From assembly GCA_035254305.1 (NCBI GenBank), contig DATFAS010000077.1, positions 1 to 25,751 of the forward strand: a stretch of DNA of 25,751 bases. The letters run 5' to 3'. The notes under the pieces were generated by a model that was given only the letters and a program-made list of their open reading frames with translations, did not search any database and was not told the DNA's origin. Made by a program: the position numbers and the translations under genes. Positions 1 through 7,761 of the stretch are shown here, in pieces (the first letter of the stretch is position 1; each line of letters opens with the position of its first letter). Origin of the DNA: DATFAS01 sp035254305. GTDB lineage: Bacteria; Bacillota; Bacilli; Aneurinibacillales; RAOX-1.

Positions 1-1197
1 TTCTACTCCAATCGCCCGCCATTGTTCCTGAACAATCTGAGAAACCATTTCTCTTATTTTGTTCCCTTGATTCGTCATCAGTACAAAGGAAAATTTCTTT
101 CCGTCTTTATCTAAGATCCCATCCCCATCATGATCCTGCCATCCTGCTTGTGCTAATAGCTTTTTAGCTAGTTTCGGATTATAAGGGTATTGTTCTAATT
201 GATTGTTGTAGGCCCATTGAAGGGGCGAGCCATGGGTATAAGCCACTTGGCCTTGCCCTTCTAAGACCACATCAACTATTTGTTTTCGATCCAGTGCATA
301 GGTTAGTGCCTGACGTACTCTTTGGTCTGTAAAAAGAGGGTTTTTCAGATTATATCCTATATAGGTATAAGAAAGTGACGGTTGTGAAGCTATCTTAATT
401 TTTCCTTGTTTTTCAAACAAACGACCTACAGATAGGTCTGTAGGAGGAATATTCATCATATCGATCCCACCTGATTGAAGTTGAATCAACTGAGCATTCT
501 GGTCAGGTGCTATTCGAAAATAGACCGTATCAAGCCTTGGTTTTCCCTTGAAAAAGGATGGATTAGCCTTAAGCTTGATATACTGTCCATCCTTCCATTC
601 TATAAAACGAAAAGGTCCTGTCCCAATGGGCTGCTTGGTATTAAAAGGGTGCTCAGCTAGTTTGTCAGAAGAGATTTTGCCTAAAATATGTTCCGGTAAT
701 ATGGCGTACGCACAAGTAGTCAGAAAGGGAGCATAGGGTTCTGAGAGTGTAAACTGCACAGTATATGGATCAATTTCCCGGATTCGTTTTATTTTCTCAA
801 AGTCAGAGCCTCGAGGGCCTGAATAGCCTTTTGCTCTTGGAATACTATAGGAATATATTACATCCTTAGCTGTAACCTCTTCACCATCATGAAACTGAAC
901 GCCTCTCCTAAGATGAAAGGTCCAATTATAACCATCAGGTGAAACATTCCAACTCAATGCAAGATCAGGAATGGGATTTAAATGCTCATCGAAGGTAACT
1001 AAACCGTTATATAAGAGAGATTCTACCTGACTACTAGAAGCGTCAGCTGAATAGTAGGGATTAAATAAAGTGGGAGAACCACTAGAGCCAATAATGATGG
1101 AATTTTTCTTTGTGCCCTCAGCCTGTAGAACGGTGGACGGTAGGATGACAAAAATGAAGGAGAGAATAATAGAAAAAAAGGGATAAATTCGTCGCAT
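1..1197 (-). CDS. Peptide/nickel-type ABC transporter solute-binding protein (family 5), C-terminus beyond window
   Basis: Reading on the minus strand from ATG at 1197 the frame stays open for 399 codons to the window edge, so the protein is cut at its C-terminal end. The first ~27 residues are a signal peptide: MRR, a long hydrophobic stretch, then a probable cleavage after VLQA. There is no lipobox cysteine. The mature part has family-5 (DppA/OppA/NikA) features: a start like SGSPTLFNPYYSADASS, LLYNGLVTFDEHLNPIPDLA, WTFHLRRGVQFHDGEEVTAK, and later VRQALTYALDRKQIV. Such proteins bind oligopeptides, nickel chelates or similar ligands outside the membrane and deliver them to an ABC permease. 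No permease or ATPase gene is visible here. An AAGGAG ribosome binding site lies 8 nt before the start. The family is secure; the ligand cannot be told. Confidence 0.93.
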   Translation of the reverse strand, partial: MRRIYPFFSIILSFIFVILPSTVLQAEGTKKNSIIIGSSGSPTLFNPYYSADASSSQVESLLYNGLVTFDEHLNPIPDLALSWNVSPDGYNWTFHLRRGVQFHDGEEVTAKDVIYSYSIPRAKGYSGPRGSDFEKIKRIREIDPYTVQFTLSEPYAPFLTTCAYAILPEHILGKISSDKLAEHPFNTKQPIGTGPFRFIEWKDGQYIKLKANPSFFKGKPRLDTVYFRIAPDQNAQLIQLQSGGIDMMNIPPTDLSVGRLFEKQGKIKIASQPSLSYTYIGYNLKNPLFTDQRVRQALTYALDRKQIVDVVLEGQGQVAYTHGSPLQWAYNNQLEQYPYNPKLAKKLLAQAGWQDHDGDGILDKDGKKFSFVLMTNQGNKIREMVSQIVQEQWRAIGVE

Positions 1198-1237
1198 TCA
1201 ACACACTCCTTTTTGTTCCATTTTCCCCCAAAAGATA

Positions 1238-1285
1238 TTTTTTACTCATAAAAGAAGAGCAAACCATAAGGTTCACTCTTCTTTA
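1238..1285 (-). terminator. Hairpin terminator after the 35-residue ORF, possibly bidirectional
   Basis: A 15-bp stem (AAAGAAGAG..AACC / GGTT..CTCTTCTTT, with two G-T wobbles on the minus strand) closes a 4-nt loop between the small ORF and the solute-binding protein gene. The plus-strand side is followed by a run of T at 1289-1297. The minus-strand side has only a short T-rich tail. It probably insulates the transporter gene from upstream transcription. Confidence 0.5.
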
Positions 1286-1390
1286 GCTTGTTTTTTTCTT
1301 TCCTGACTTAATAAACATTAATGCAAGTAAAACTAACGGTACAGCCATAGAACCAATGAGACCAGCCATGGTAATCGTATGCCCATCCAT
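1283..1390 (-). CDS. Possible 35-residue single-span membrane peptide
   Basis: A short minus-strand frame from ATG 1390 to TAA at 1283 encodes 35 residues: MDGHTITMAG, then a hydrophobic segment (about residues 9-28, LIGSMAVPLVLLALMFI), then the basic tail KSGKKKTS. The layout, a short outside end, one membrane span and a lysine-rich cytoplasmic end, is typical of small bacterial membrane peptides. A purine-rich G-run (1401-1406 region on the minus strand) could serve as ribosome binding site. A strong hairpin follows directly after the stop. I do not recognise the family. The competing longer frame at 1308-1493 has no such organisation. Function unknown. Confidence 0.5.
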   Translation of the reverse strand: MDGHTITMAGLIGSMAVPLVLLALMFIKSGKKKTS

Positions 1391-1578
1391 ATGAATACTT
1401 TCCCCCCTTTTCCCTTATATACCTAGATTTTATACAGAAAATGGGTATTCTGTCGATAGGTATATCCGTTAAAAATAGGGGAAAATAGGGCATTTCACAA
1501 AATTGTTATTTTTTACGTTCGTTATTGGTAAAAAGAAATAGTGCCTGGCTTAAATCCAATTAAATGATACCTTCCAAT

Positions 1579-1812
1579 TTAATATTTTGCATTAATCCGT
1601 TCACATTCTGGGCAAACCGCAATACGTCCTGATTTCCCACTCTCATCTTCAACCGTATATCCTTTTAGTAATTCTGAGTCACAGTATAAGCATTCCGAAC
1701 GGAAATCCATATCATGATTCGCTTTCCAAGTGTAGGGCTTGAATGTTTGGCCCACACTGATGGGAGAAAAGGAAACTGTCTCTTCACTACCTAATCGATC
1801 TGCGAATTCCAT
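1579..1812 (-). CDS. Small conserved-looking protein with two CxxC motifs
   Basis: 77 residues starting at ATG 1812, preceded by a strong AAGGAGGAAGG ribosome binding site. The C-terminal half contains CLYCDSE (around residues 42-48) and CPECER (around 68-73), a pair of CxxC knuckles about 22 residues apart that would fit one structural zinc ion. The N-terminal part is polar and without recognisable motifs. It stands alone between the small membrane-peptide ORF and the aminopeptidase gene, which ends in its own terminator at 1906-1937. No function can be assigned. A zinc-ribbon protein binding nucleic acid or another protein is the simplest guess. Confidence 0.75.
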   Translation of the reverse strand: MEFADRLGSEETVSFSPISVGQTFKPYTWKANHDMDFRSECLYCDSELLKGYTVEDESGKSGRIAVCPECERINAKY

Positions 1813-1905
1813 CTAGCCTTCCTCCTTATCATCTTATAATTAAGTACTATTATTTCCAAAAGAAAGAAGAACCAAACAAAATTTTCAAAAAATAATTTAT
1901 TAAAT

Positions 1906-1937
1906 ACACAAAAAAAGCTTGAGGAATACCTCAAGCT
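1906..1937 (-). terminator. Rho-independent terminator of the aminopeptidase gene
   Basis: A 9-bp perfect stem (AGCTTGAGG / CCTCAAGCT, 1916-1924 with 1929-1937) and a 4-nt loop, followed on the minus strand by seven or more T. It lies 12 nt past the aminopeptidase stop codon. Confidence 0.93.
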
Positions 1938-1948
1938 ACATACAAGTA

Positions 1949-3064
1949 CTATTTAAGATTCTCTGGATTTAATACCTCCAGCTCAGGAACAACAAATCGC
2001 CCATCCTTACGAATTAGACGATTATCGAACCAAATTTCTCCTCCACCATATTCAGGTCTTTGGATAAATACAAGGTCCCAATGGATACTTGATACATTCC
2101 CATTAGAAGCCTCGTCATAGCATTGTCCTGGGGTGAAGTGAATGGATCCATCAATTTTTTCGTCAAACAGGATATCTTTCATGGGCTCACGAATGAAGGG
2201 ATTAATCCCAATCGCAAATTCTCCTACATATCTTGCACCCTCATCGGTGTCGAATATCTTATTGATGCGCTCCGTATCATTAGCCGTTGCCTCTATTACT
2301 TTTCCGTTTTCGAAACGAAGTTTTACATTTTCAAATACAAAGCCATTGTATGGGCTTGGTGTATTATACGAAATCACTCCATTTACACTTTCGCGGACTG
2401 GTGCTGTATAGACTTCCCCATCCGGGATATTGAGCTGACCGTCACATTTGATTGCCGGAATCCCTTTGATAGAGAATTTTAAATCTGTTCCTGGTCCCAC
2501 GATTCTAACCTGGTCTGTTTTATTCATTAGTTCAACAAGTCCGTCCATAGCTTTTGACATTTTGCCATAGTCCATAGTGCAAACATCAAAATAGAATTTC
2601 TCAAACGCTTCCGTACTCATTGATGCTAATTGTGCCATGTTCGGATTTGGATAACGTAGAACGACCCACTTTGTCTTTTTAACCCGAATCATCGAATGCA
2701 CGGTATGATTATAATATTTGTTATAAAGCTTTAATTTCTCATCGGGAACATCCGATAACTCATAAATATTTTGCCCACCGCGAACTCCTATGTATGCTTG
2801 CATCATGGTCATCTGATTGGCATCAAACTCAGCCCATGTTTTGATCTGTTCTTCCGTTGCTTCTAGGAGTAGCTCCCGGGTAATTTGGTTATCACGAATA
2901 TTAACAAATGGACGCCCGCCTGCCTTGTGAACCTTTTGAACGAGTGCTCTGACAAGTGCATTCTCAATCCCAAACGCCTCAATTAAAACATTCTCACCAG
3001 ACCCAACCCGAGTGGAATAATTAACAAGTACGTCAGCTAAACGTTCTATACGTGCATCTAACAT
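1949..3064 (-). CDS. M29-family (thermophilic aminopeptidase / AmpS-type) metallo-aminopeptidase
   Basis: 371 residues from ATG 3064. The protein matches the M29 family of cytosolic aminopeptidases (AmpS, aminopeptidase T), which remove N-terminal amino acids using two metal ions. Recognisable blocks are the N-terminal LADVLVNYSTRVGSGENVLI, then IPDGEVYTAPVRESVNG with the first metal-ligand glutamate, YVGEFAIGINP, IHFTPGQCYDEASNGN, and SSIHWDLVF carrying the C-terminal His and Asp ligands. It is somewhat shorter than the ~410-residue AmpS and T proteins but keeps all these blocks, so it should be active. An AAAGAAAGGGG-type ribosome binding site precedes the start. A terminator follows the stop, so the gene is probably monocistronic. 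Confidence 0.9.
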   Translation of the reverse strand: MLDARIERLADVLVNYSTRVGSGENVLIEAFGIENALVRALVQKVHKAGGRPFVNIRDNQITRELLLEATEEQIKTWAEFDANQMTMMQAYIGVRGGQNIYELSDVPDEKLKLYNKYYNHTVHSMIRVKKTKWVVLRYPNPNMAQLASMSTEAFEKFYFDVCTMDYGKMSKAMDGLVELMNKTDQVRIVGPGTDLKFSIKGIPAIKCDGQLNIPDGEVYTAPVRESVNGVISYNTPSPYNGFVFENVKLRFENGKVIEATANDTERINKIFDTDEGARYVGEFAIGINPFIREPMKDILFDEKIDGSIHFTPGQCYDEASNGNVSSIHWDLVFIQRPEYGGGEIWFDNRLIRKDGRFVVPELEVLNPENLK

Positions 3065-3344
3065 TCTTTTCGCCCCTTTCTTTAAGTTCCACCATAATTA
3101 TACTCTTTTGCCATATAGGACGTAAGTCAAGCATCTTTTCTATTTCTATTTTTTCAATTGTGGAAGATACTAAAATAAGATATAGAATTCCCAAAAATAT
3201 ATAGGATTATCACAAGCCCTTTCCCCCATGCCCAAATTACAAGCAGTCTTTCTCACCTCTACATATATTGTATGATAAGAACCTAACCATTAAATGGAAG
3301 GAAGTTAATCCTAGAAATTTAATTTGGAAGGAGGAAAGACCAGT

Positions 3345-3836
3345 TTGAAGCGCAAACCTATACTGTATAATATGAAGGGTTCTGCTGCTGCTTTCAACCA
3401 TCCTGGGAATTTTTTTGTACCCATTGTTGAGAAAGCAAAGCACAGTGTGATATCAATAGAAACAAAAGATCGCGGAAACAGCCGACAAAGCGATTTCTTA
3501 TTTTCATTCCTTTTTCCTAATAGTGAATCAGTAAGCACAACCAAAAGCTTTGGGACAGGATTTATCATTCATTCCAGCGGCTTTATTTTGACCAGCGAAC
3601 ATGTTGTCCACAATGCACAACAAATCCTAGTCAAACTCTATAGTGGAGAGCAGCGAGTGGCAAAAGTGGTATGGTCTGATGAAAAGAGGGATTTGGCCGT
3701 CCTACAGATTCCTACTCGCAAACCGCTATTCCCCCTCCCCCTTGGTTCTTCCGAAGAAAGTAGGGTTGGGGAATTAGTCATCTCCGTAGGCAATCCGATG
3801 GGTCTTGATCATACTGTAACGATAGAGTGTATATGA
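3345..3836 (+). pseudogene. N-terminal part of an interrupted HtrA/trypsin-like serine protease gene (S1C family)
   Basis: The frame starts at TTG 3345, preceded by GGAGG at 3330-3334, and ends at TGA 3834. Residues 70-90 (FGTGFIIHSSGFILTSEHVV) hold the catalytic His86, and KRDLAVLQI holds Asp116. The last native stretch is VGNPMGLDHTVT, after which HtrA proteins continue with a block like xGIISAxxRP. Here the frame runs into four foreign codons and a stop. The missing part, with the catalytic serine, sits at 15025-15261. No membrane span or signal peptide precedes the protease domain and the joined gene would have no PDZ domain, so this is a compact, probably cytoplasmic protease. The fragment alone lacks the nucleophile and must be inactive. 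It is broken by the inserted element and would be restored by clean excision. Confidence 0.9.
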
Positions 3837-3842
3837 TCATAG
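3800..3842. other. Left attachment junction (attL) of the inserted element
   Basis: The protease coding sequence stops matching its family after ACG at 3819-3821 (the T of DHTVT). The tetramer ACGA at 3819-3822 recurs at the right junction (15025-15028). A GATCATA heptamer appears on both sides, at 3808-3814 and 3835-3841, and may be part of the recombinase binding arms. The exact crossover dinucleotide cannot be set within ACGA. Confidence 0.75.
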
Positions 3843-3884
3843 CCAAAAATAAGTGGGGGATTTGTACGAATAAAAATAAACGAT

Positions 3885-3914
3885 AAAAAAACTGAGATAA
3901 TAGGATCTCAGTTT
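3885..3914 (-). terminator. Rho-independent terminator after ptsH
   Basis: A 10-bp perfect stem (AAACTGAGAT / ATCTCAGTTT, 3889-3898 with 3905-3914) with a 6-nt loop, followed on the minus strand by a T run. It lies 32 nt past the ptsH stop and marks the end of the mtlF-mtlD-ptsI-ptsH unit, about 65 bp inside the element. Confidence 0.92.
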
Positions 3915-3946
3915 ATGAAAAACCATTCTTATAGATTTTTTACTTT

Positions 3947-4207
3947 CTATTCTACTTCAGTCGTAAGTATTTCTTCTAAAGCAGTAACTGCTTGCTTCTC
4001 ATCAGAACCATTAACAATTAATTTTACTTCTTCACCCTTCTTGATTCCAGCCGCCAGTAATCCCATAATGCTTTTCCCATTTGCTTCTTTCTTATTCGTA
4101 ACTAGTTTGATATCGCTGCTAAAGCTAGTCGCCTTTTGAACGAAAAGTGTAGCAGGACGAGCATGAAGACCATTAGGAAGAGCTATTGTTATGCTTTTTT
4201 CTATCAT
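3947..4207 (-). CDS. ptsH: Phosphocarrier protein HPr
   Basis: 86 residues, the normal HPr length. His15 sits in GLHARPA, the site phosphorylated by enzyme I and used to feed sugar-specific EIIA domains. Ser46 in GKSIMGLL is the HPr kinase site that makes HPr a co-repressor for CcpA in Firmicutes. The presence of His15 distinguishes it from Crh. It is the last gene of the mtlF-mtlD-ptsI-ptsH run, 13 nt after ptsI, with an AGGAGTGG ribosome binding site. The order ptsI then ptsH is the reverse of the usual ptsHI arrangement. A general PTS protein inside a mobile segment is unusual, since such genes normally have a fixed chromosomal place. Confidence 0.97.
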   Translation of the reverse strand: MIEKSITIALPNGLHARPATLFVQKATSFSSDIKLVTNKKEANGKSIMGLLAAGIKKGEEVKLIVNGSDEKQAVTALEEILTTEVE

Positions 4208-4220
4208 TTAAATTCCACTC

Positions 4221-5939
4221 CTATTTTAAAAAATATGTCTTTACGTAAGAAGATACCTCATCAGCCGTATCCATAGATAGGATGTGGTCAATATGAGAAT
4301 CCACATCTCCCTTAGCCATCTGACCAATTTGACTTCTTGCAGCCAATATAGAGGTTGCACTCATACTGAATTCGTCTAGACCTAATCCGATTAATATAGG
4401 GATAGCGATTTCATCACCAGCCATTTCCCCACACATACCTACCCATTTTCCTTCCTGATGCGCAGCCTTAATCACCATTTGTACCAGGCGAAGAATAGCT
4501 GGATTATATGGTTGATACAAATAGGCAACTTGTTCATTCATTCGATCTGCTGCCATGGTGTATTGAACTAAATCATTGGTTCCAATACTGAAGAAATCAA
4601 CTTCCTTACTAAATCGATCAGCCATTACAGCTGTAGCGGGGATCTCCACCATTATTCCAATCTCAAGCTTCTTAGAAACAGCAATTCCTTTCCTGATTAA
4701 TTCCTTTTTTTCCTCTTCAAGGATTTCCTTGGCTTTCCTAAGCTCCCCTAAAGTAGAAATCATAGGGAACATAATCTTGAGATTTCCATAGGCACTCGCC
4801 CTAAGTAATGCCCGCAACTGGATACGGAATAACTCCTGTTGGTCCAAGCATAAACGGATAGCTCGGAAGCCTAGGAAAGGATTAAGTTCTTTCGGCAGCT
4901 CCATGTAAGATAACTGCTTATCTCCACCGATATCTAGTGTACGGATCACCACTGGCTTATCGCCCATTTGCTCTACAACAGATTTATAAGCTTGAAATTG
5001 TTCTTCTTCAGAAGGGAACTCATCTCTTCCCATATATAGGAACTCTGTGCGAAATAGCCCGATTCCTTGTGCTCCGTTTTCAAGAACAGCTACAACATCT
5101 TCCGGTCTTCCAATATTCGCTGCTAATTCAACGCTATGTCCATCCTTTGTAACCGAAGGAGAATTCACCAATTTGGCAAGCTTAGCTTTTCTTAATTCAA
5201 AGTCAGCTTTCTGCTCTTGGTATTCCACGATTTCATCTTCTGTTGGATCGATAAGAATAAGCCCATTAATCCCATCCAAAATAAGCTGAGTGCCCGCTTG
5301 AATTTCTTCTGTTCCACTCTTAGTACCCACAACAGCCGGAATTTCTAACGAACGGGCCATAATAGCTGAATGGGAGGTCCGCCCCCCTATATCAGTAACA
5401 AACCCTTTTACATATTGACGATCTAATTGAGCTGTATCAGATGGGGTTAAATCTTCAGCAATAAGAATAACCTCCTCAGATAAATTGCTCAACGAAGAAT
5501 ATTCTAAACCAAGAAGGTAGTGCAGTACTCGTTTCGAAATATCCCGAATATCTGCTCCACGTTCCTTCATATACTCATTATCCATATTCTCAAACATTTC
5601 AATATACATTTGAGAAACATCATTTAATGCCGACTCTGCATTCACTCTTTCACTTCTCATTTTCTCATTAACCGCATCAAGAAGTTCGGGATCGTCTAGA
5701 ACCAGGAGATGAGCACTAAAAATAGCTGCTTTCTCAGGGCCCATCTCCGCCTGTACTTTATCTCTTATCACGATTAAATCTGCCTTTGACTTCTCAATAG
5801 CTTCTTGCAACCGTTTCATTTCTAAAGAAACATCTTCAACCGTTTTCGTTTCAATCATAAGCTTCGGTGTTTTTAACAGGATTGCCTTCCCTATCGCAAT
5901 TCCTGAAGAAGCTGCAATCCCATACATTTTCTGCGACAA
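4221..5939 (-). CDS. ptsI: PTS enzyme I (phosphoenolpyruvate-protein phosphotransferase)
   Basis: 572 residues, full length for the family. It transfers phosphate from PEP to His15 of HPr, the first step of all PTS sugar uptake, in the cytoplasm. The phosphorylated His190 is in GGRTSHSAIMARS. The PEP-binding barrel shows GIGLFRTEFLYM, IGTNDLVQYTMAADR and the catalytic cysteine in MCGEMAGD. The start is TTG at 5939, chosen because AGGAGGGG lies 8 nt upstream; the next ATG (MYG) would be too far from it. It begins 12 nt after the mtlD stop and is followed by ptsH, so the two general PTS genes are transcribed with the mannitol genes. Confidence 0.97.
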   Translation of the reverse strand: MSQKMYGIAASSGIAIGKAILLKTPKLMIETKTVEDVSLEMKRLQEAIEKSKADLIVIRDKVQAEMGPEKAAIFSAHLLVLDDPELLDAVNEKMRSERVNAESALNDVSQMYIEMFENMDNEYMKERGADIRDISKRVLHYLLGLEYSSLSNLSEEVILIAEDLTPSDTAQLDRQYVKGFVTDIGGRTSHSAIMARSLEIPAVVGTKSGTEEIQAGTQLILDGINGLILIDPTEDEIVEYQEQKADFELRKAKLAKLVNSPSVTKDGHSVELAANIGRPEDVVAVLENGAQGIGLFRTEFLYMGRDEFPSEEEQFQAYKSVVEQMGDKPVVIRTLDIGGDKQLSYMELPKELNPFLGFRAIRLCLDQQELFRIQLRALLRASAYGNLKIMFPMISTLGELRKAKEILEEEKKELIRKGIAVSKKLEIGIMVEIPATAVMADRFSKEVDFFSIGTNDLVQYTMAADRMNEQVAYLYQPYNPAILRLVQMVIKAAHQEGKWVGMCGEMAGDEIAIPILIGLGLDEFSMSATSILAARSQIGQMAKGDVDSHIDHILSMDTADEVSSYVKTYFLK

Positions 5940-5951
5940 GATCTTCCCCTC

Positions 5952-7109
5952 CTATTTCACTTCAAGTTTTCGAAGATCATCGACTTGTTTCATCACAATG
6001 GAAAAGAGAGGGTGATCAACTGGAATTTGCGTATACTTACGGATGGTCTCCTCCATTCCTACCTCTCTAATGCTATTTTGAATTTCCACTGCTTCTGGAT
6101 CGCCAGGATAATCGAATAAAAGAGCACCCGCAATTCCTTTTGCCAGATGTATAGGAGTAATCCCATGTTCAAACGCCTGCATAGCTGGTCCTACCAGACG
6201 ATCATTCGGAGATAGCTTGCGTATGGGAGAACGTCCAACTCTGATCAATTCGTCCGATATAAACGGATTTTGGAACCTATTCATGATTTTATCGGTGTAT
6301 TCTAAATGCTTCTTTTCATCAAATTGATGCTTTGCTTTAAGAAGCTGTCCAGTTTCAAGCAATGTCTGTCTTACGCTATCAACAATGTTTTCATTCTTCA
6401 TAGCTTGATCAATAGTCTTTAGGCCATGTTGGTAACCTAAGTAAGCAGTAACTGCATGCCCTGTATTTACTGTAAACAACTTCCGTTCAATATAAGGGGT
6501 TAAATCCCTGACAAAGGTAATTCCTTCAATCTTAGGAACAGGACCAATAAATTGAGATTCATTAACAACCCACTCATAAAAAGGCTCAACTGTCACAAGT
6601 AATTTATCATCATGATTTTGAAGAGGAACAATTCGATCAACAGCCGCATCTGGAAAGCCAATTTGCGCCATTACCTTAGCTTTAACCGCTTCTTCAATAT
6701 TTTCCAAAACATAGGATTTTAATTGTGTACTTCCACCAACCATATTTTCGCAGGCAATCACATTCAAAGGCTGATCGCTTTTACCGATTCGCAACGAAAT
6801 TCCTTTGGCAATAACCGGTGCAATATACTTAAGAATATTAGGACCGACAGCAGTAGTAACAAGGTCTGCATTAGCAATAACATTGGCTACCGCCTCTTCA
6901 TCTTTCCCAGAAATAGCTCGTACACCTTGGATGGTGAACGTCTCTTGCCCCATATCTGCTAACCTAACTTGATATTCTTTGCGGGAACTGATCTCATTGA
7001 CTAGCTCTTGATTGACATCTACAAAACACACTTCATATCCAGATTGGTATAGTAATTGTCCAATGAACCCTCTTCCGATATTTCCAGCCCCAAAATGAAT
7101 CGCCAGCAT
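5952..7109 (-). CDS. mtlD: Mannitol-1-phosphate 5-dehydrogenase
   Basis: 385 residues from ATG 7109, typical for the family. It oxidises mannitol-1-phosphate to fructose-6-phosphate with NAD+, linking PTS-imported mannitol to glycolysis. The N-terminus MLAIHFGAGNIGRGFIG is the NAD-binding loop. The core contains NTGHAVTAYLGYQHGLKTI with the catalytic region, and VGPAMQAFEHGI near the C-terminus. An upstream-extended frame to 7193 exists but overlaps mtlF, and GAGGG lies just before ATG 7109. The start follows the mtlF stop by one base, indicating translational coupling. Confidence 0.97.
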   Translation of the reverse strand: MLAIHFGAGNIGRGFIGQLLYQSGYEVCFVDVNQELVNEISSRKEYQVRLADMGQETFTIQGVRAISGKDEEAVANVIANADLVTTAVGPNILKYIAPVIAKGISLRIGKSDQPLNVIACENMVGGSTQLKSYVLENIEEAVKAKVMAQIGFPDAAVDRIVPLQNHDDKLLVTVEPFYEWVVNESQFIGPVPKIEGITFVRDLTPYIERKLFTVNTGHAVTAYLGYQHGLKTIDQAMKNENIVDSVRQTLLETGQLLKAKHQFDEKKHLEYTDKIMNRFQNPFISDELIRVGRSPIRKLSPNDRLVGPAMQAFEHGITPIHLAKGIAGALLFDYPGDPEAVEIQNSIREVGMEETIRKYTQIPVDHPLFSIVMKQVDDLRKLEVK

Positions 7110-7110
7110 A

Positions 7111-7548
7111 TTACATCCCTCTTTCAAAAATGTCGATAATTTCTGCTTCTGACTGGGCCTTAACAATATCCTCAATATTTTTTTCTTCCGCACAAACCAA
7201 AGCGATATTCGATAACAGCTCTAGATGCTCGTCTCCAACGGCTGCAATTCCAATTAAAAGATAGGCTACATTCCCCTCTCCAAAATCCACACCTTTTGGA
7301 AATTGAACAACGGAAATCCCAGTTGATTGAATCCAGCTTTTAGAATCATTTGTTCCATGAGGAATCGCCACACCGTTGCCTATATAAGTTGTAAGCAATT
7401 CTTCTCTTTCCTGCATCTTCCCAATATATTCTTCTGAGACATGCCCTGCTTCCACTAGTAAGTTCCCAGCTAGTTCAATGGCTTCTCTTTTATTTGAAGC
7501 ATAAGCATTTAGCTTAATTTTTTTTGGTGATAGTACTGTCTGTGTCAT
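7111..7548 (-). CDS. mtlF: Mannitol-specific PTS enzyme IIA
   Basis: 145 residues when started at ATG 7548 (MTQTVLSPKK), which has AAAGGGAG 9 nt upstream; an in-frame ATG at 7614 has no ribosome binding site. The phosphorylated His64 lies in NGVAIPHGTND. The protein takes phosphate from HPr-His15 and passes it to the EIIB domain of MtlA. It is a separate polypeptide here, as in Bacillus, rather than fused to MtlA as in Escherichia coli. Its own promoter (7628-7656) lies in the 213-nt gap after mtlA, so mtlF-mtlD-ptsI-ptsH can be transcribed apart from mtlA. Confidence 0.95.
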   Translation of the reverse strand: MTQTVLSPKKIKLNAYASNKREAIELAGNLLVEAGHVSEEYIGKMQEREELLTTYIGNGVAIPHGTNDSKSWIQSTGISVVQFPKGVDFGEGNVAYLLIGIAAVGDEHLELLSNIALVCAEEKNIEDIVKAQSEAEIIDIFERGM

Positions 7549-7627
7549 GATGATCTGCTCCCTTTCCTTAAACAAAAGTATATTATCTATTGTTGACATT
7601 ATTAAATATAGCATCTCTTACAATTAA

Positions 7628-7656
7628 AATATAACCTTTAATATTAACATTTTCAA
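7628..7656 (-). promoter_or_regulatory. SigmaA-type promoter for mtlF-mtlD-ptsI-ptsH
   Basis: On the minus strand TTGAAA (7651-7656) is separated by exactly 17 nt from TATATT (7628-7633). It lies 80 nt upstream of the chosen mtlF start, downstream of the mtlA terminator hairpin, which supports a second transcription unit. Confidence 0.65.
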
Positions 7657-7721
7657 CAAAACTAAATATAAAACAGTAACAAAACATGTTGCCAAAATTA
7701 AATTTAATATCCCGTGCCCAA

Positions 7722-7754
7722 CCAATAAGAAACGCTAGTTTCTAAACTAGCGTT
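7722..7754 (-). terminator. Hairpin after mtlA
   Basis: A perfect 11-bp inverted repeat (AACGCTAGTTT / AAACTAGCGTT, 7731-7741 with 7744-7754) starts 7 nt past the mtlA stop. The following minus-strand tail is only moderately T-rich (TCTTATT), so it may be a partial terminator that reduces read-through into mtlF. Confidence 0.7.
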
Positions 7755-7761
7755 CGCCATA

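Noticed and set aside
1308..1493. 61-residue minus-strand frame
   Set aside because: Composition is unlike a protein and no ribosome binding site is seen; the overlapping 35-residue frame has a better layout.
3241..3344. A sporulation-type promoter for the interrupted protease gene
   Set aside because: CATATATT near 3262 partly resembles a sigmaE -10 box, but no matching -35 box is at a proper distance, so it was not called.
3237..3568. Minus-strand frames opposite the protease start
   Set aside because: They overlap a frame with clear protease motifs, lack ribosome binding sites and have no recognisable composition.
3345..3836. The protease fragment as a simple pseudogene caused by a point mutation or frameshift
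   Set aside because: The missing C-terminal part is intact 11.2 kb away in the right orientation, and the two parts join exactly; a local mutation does not explain that.
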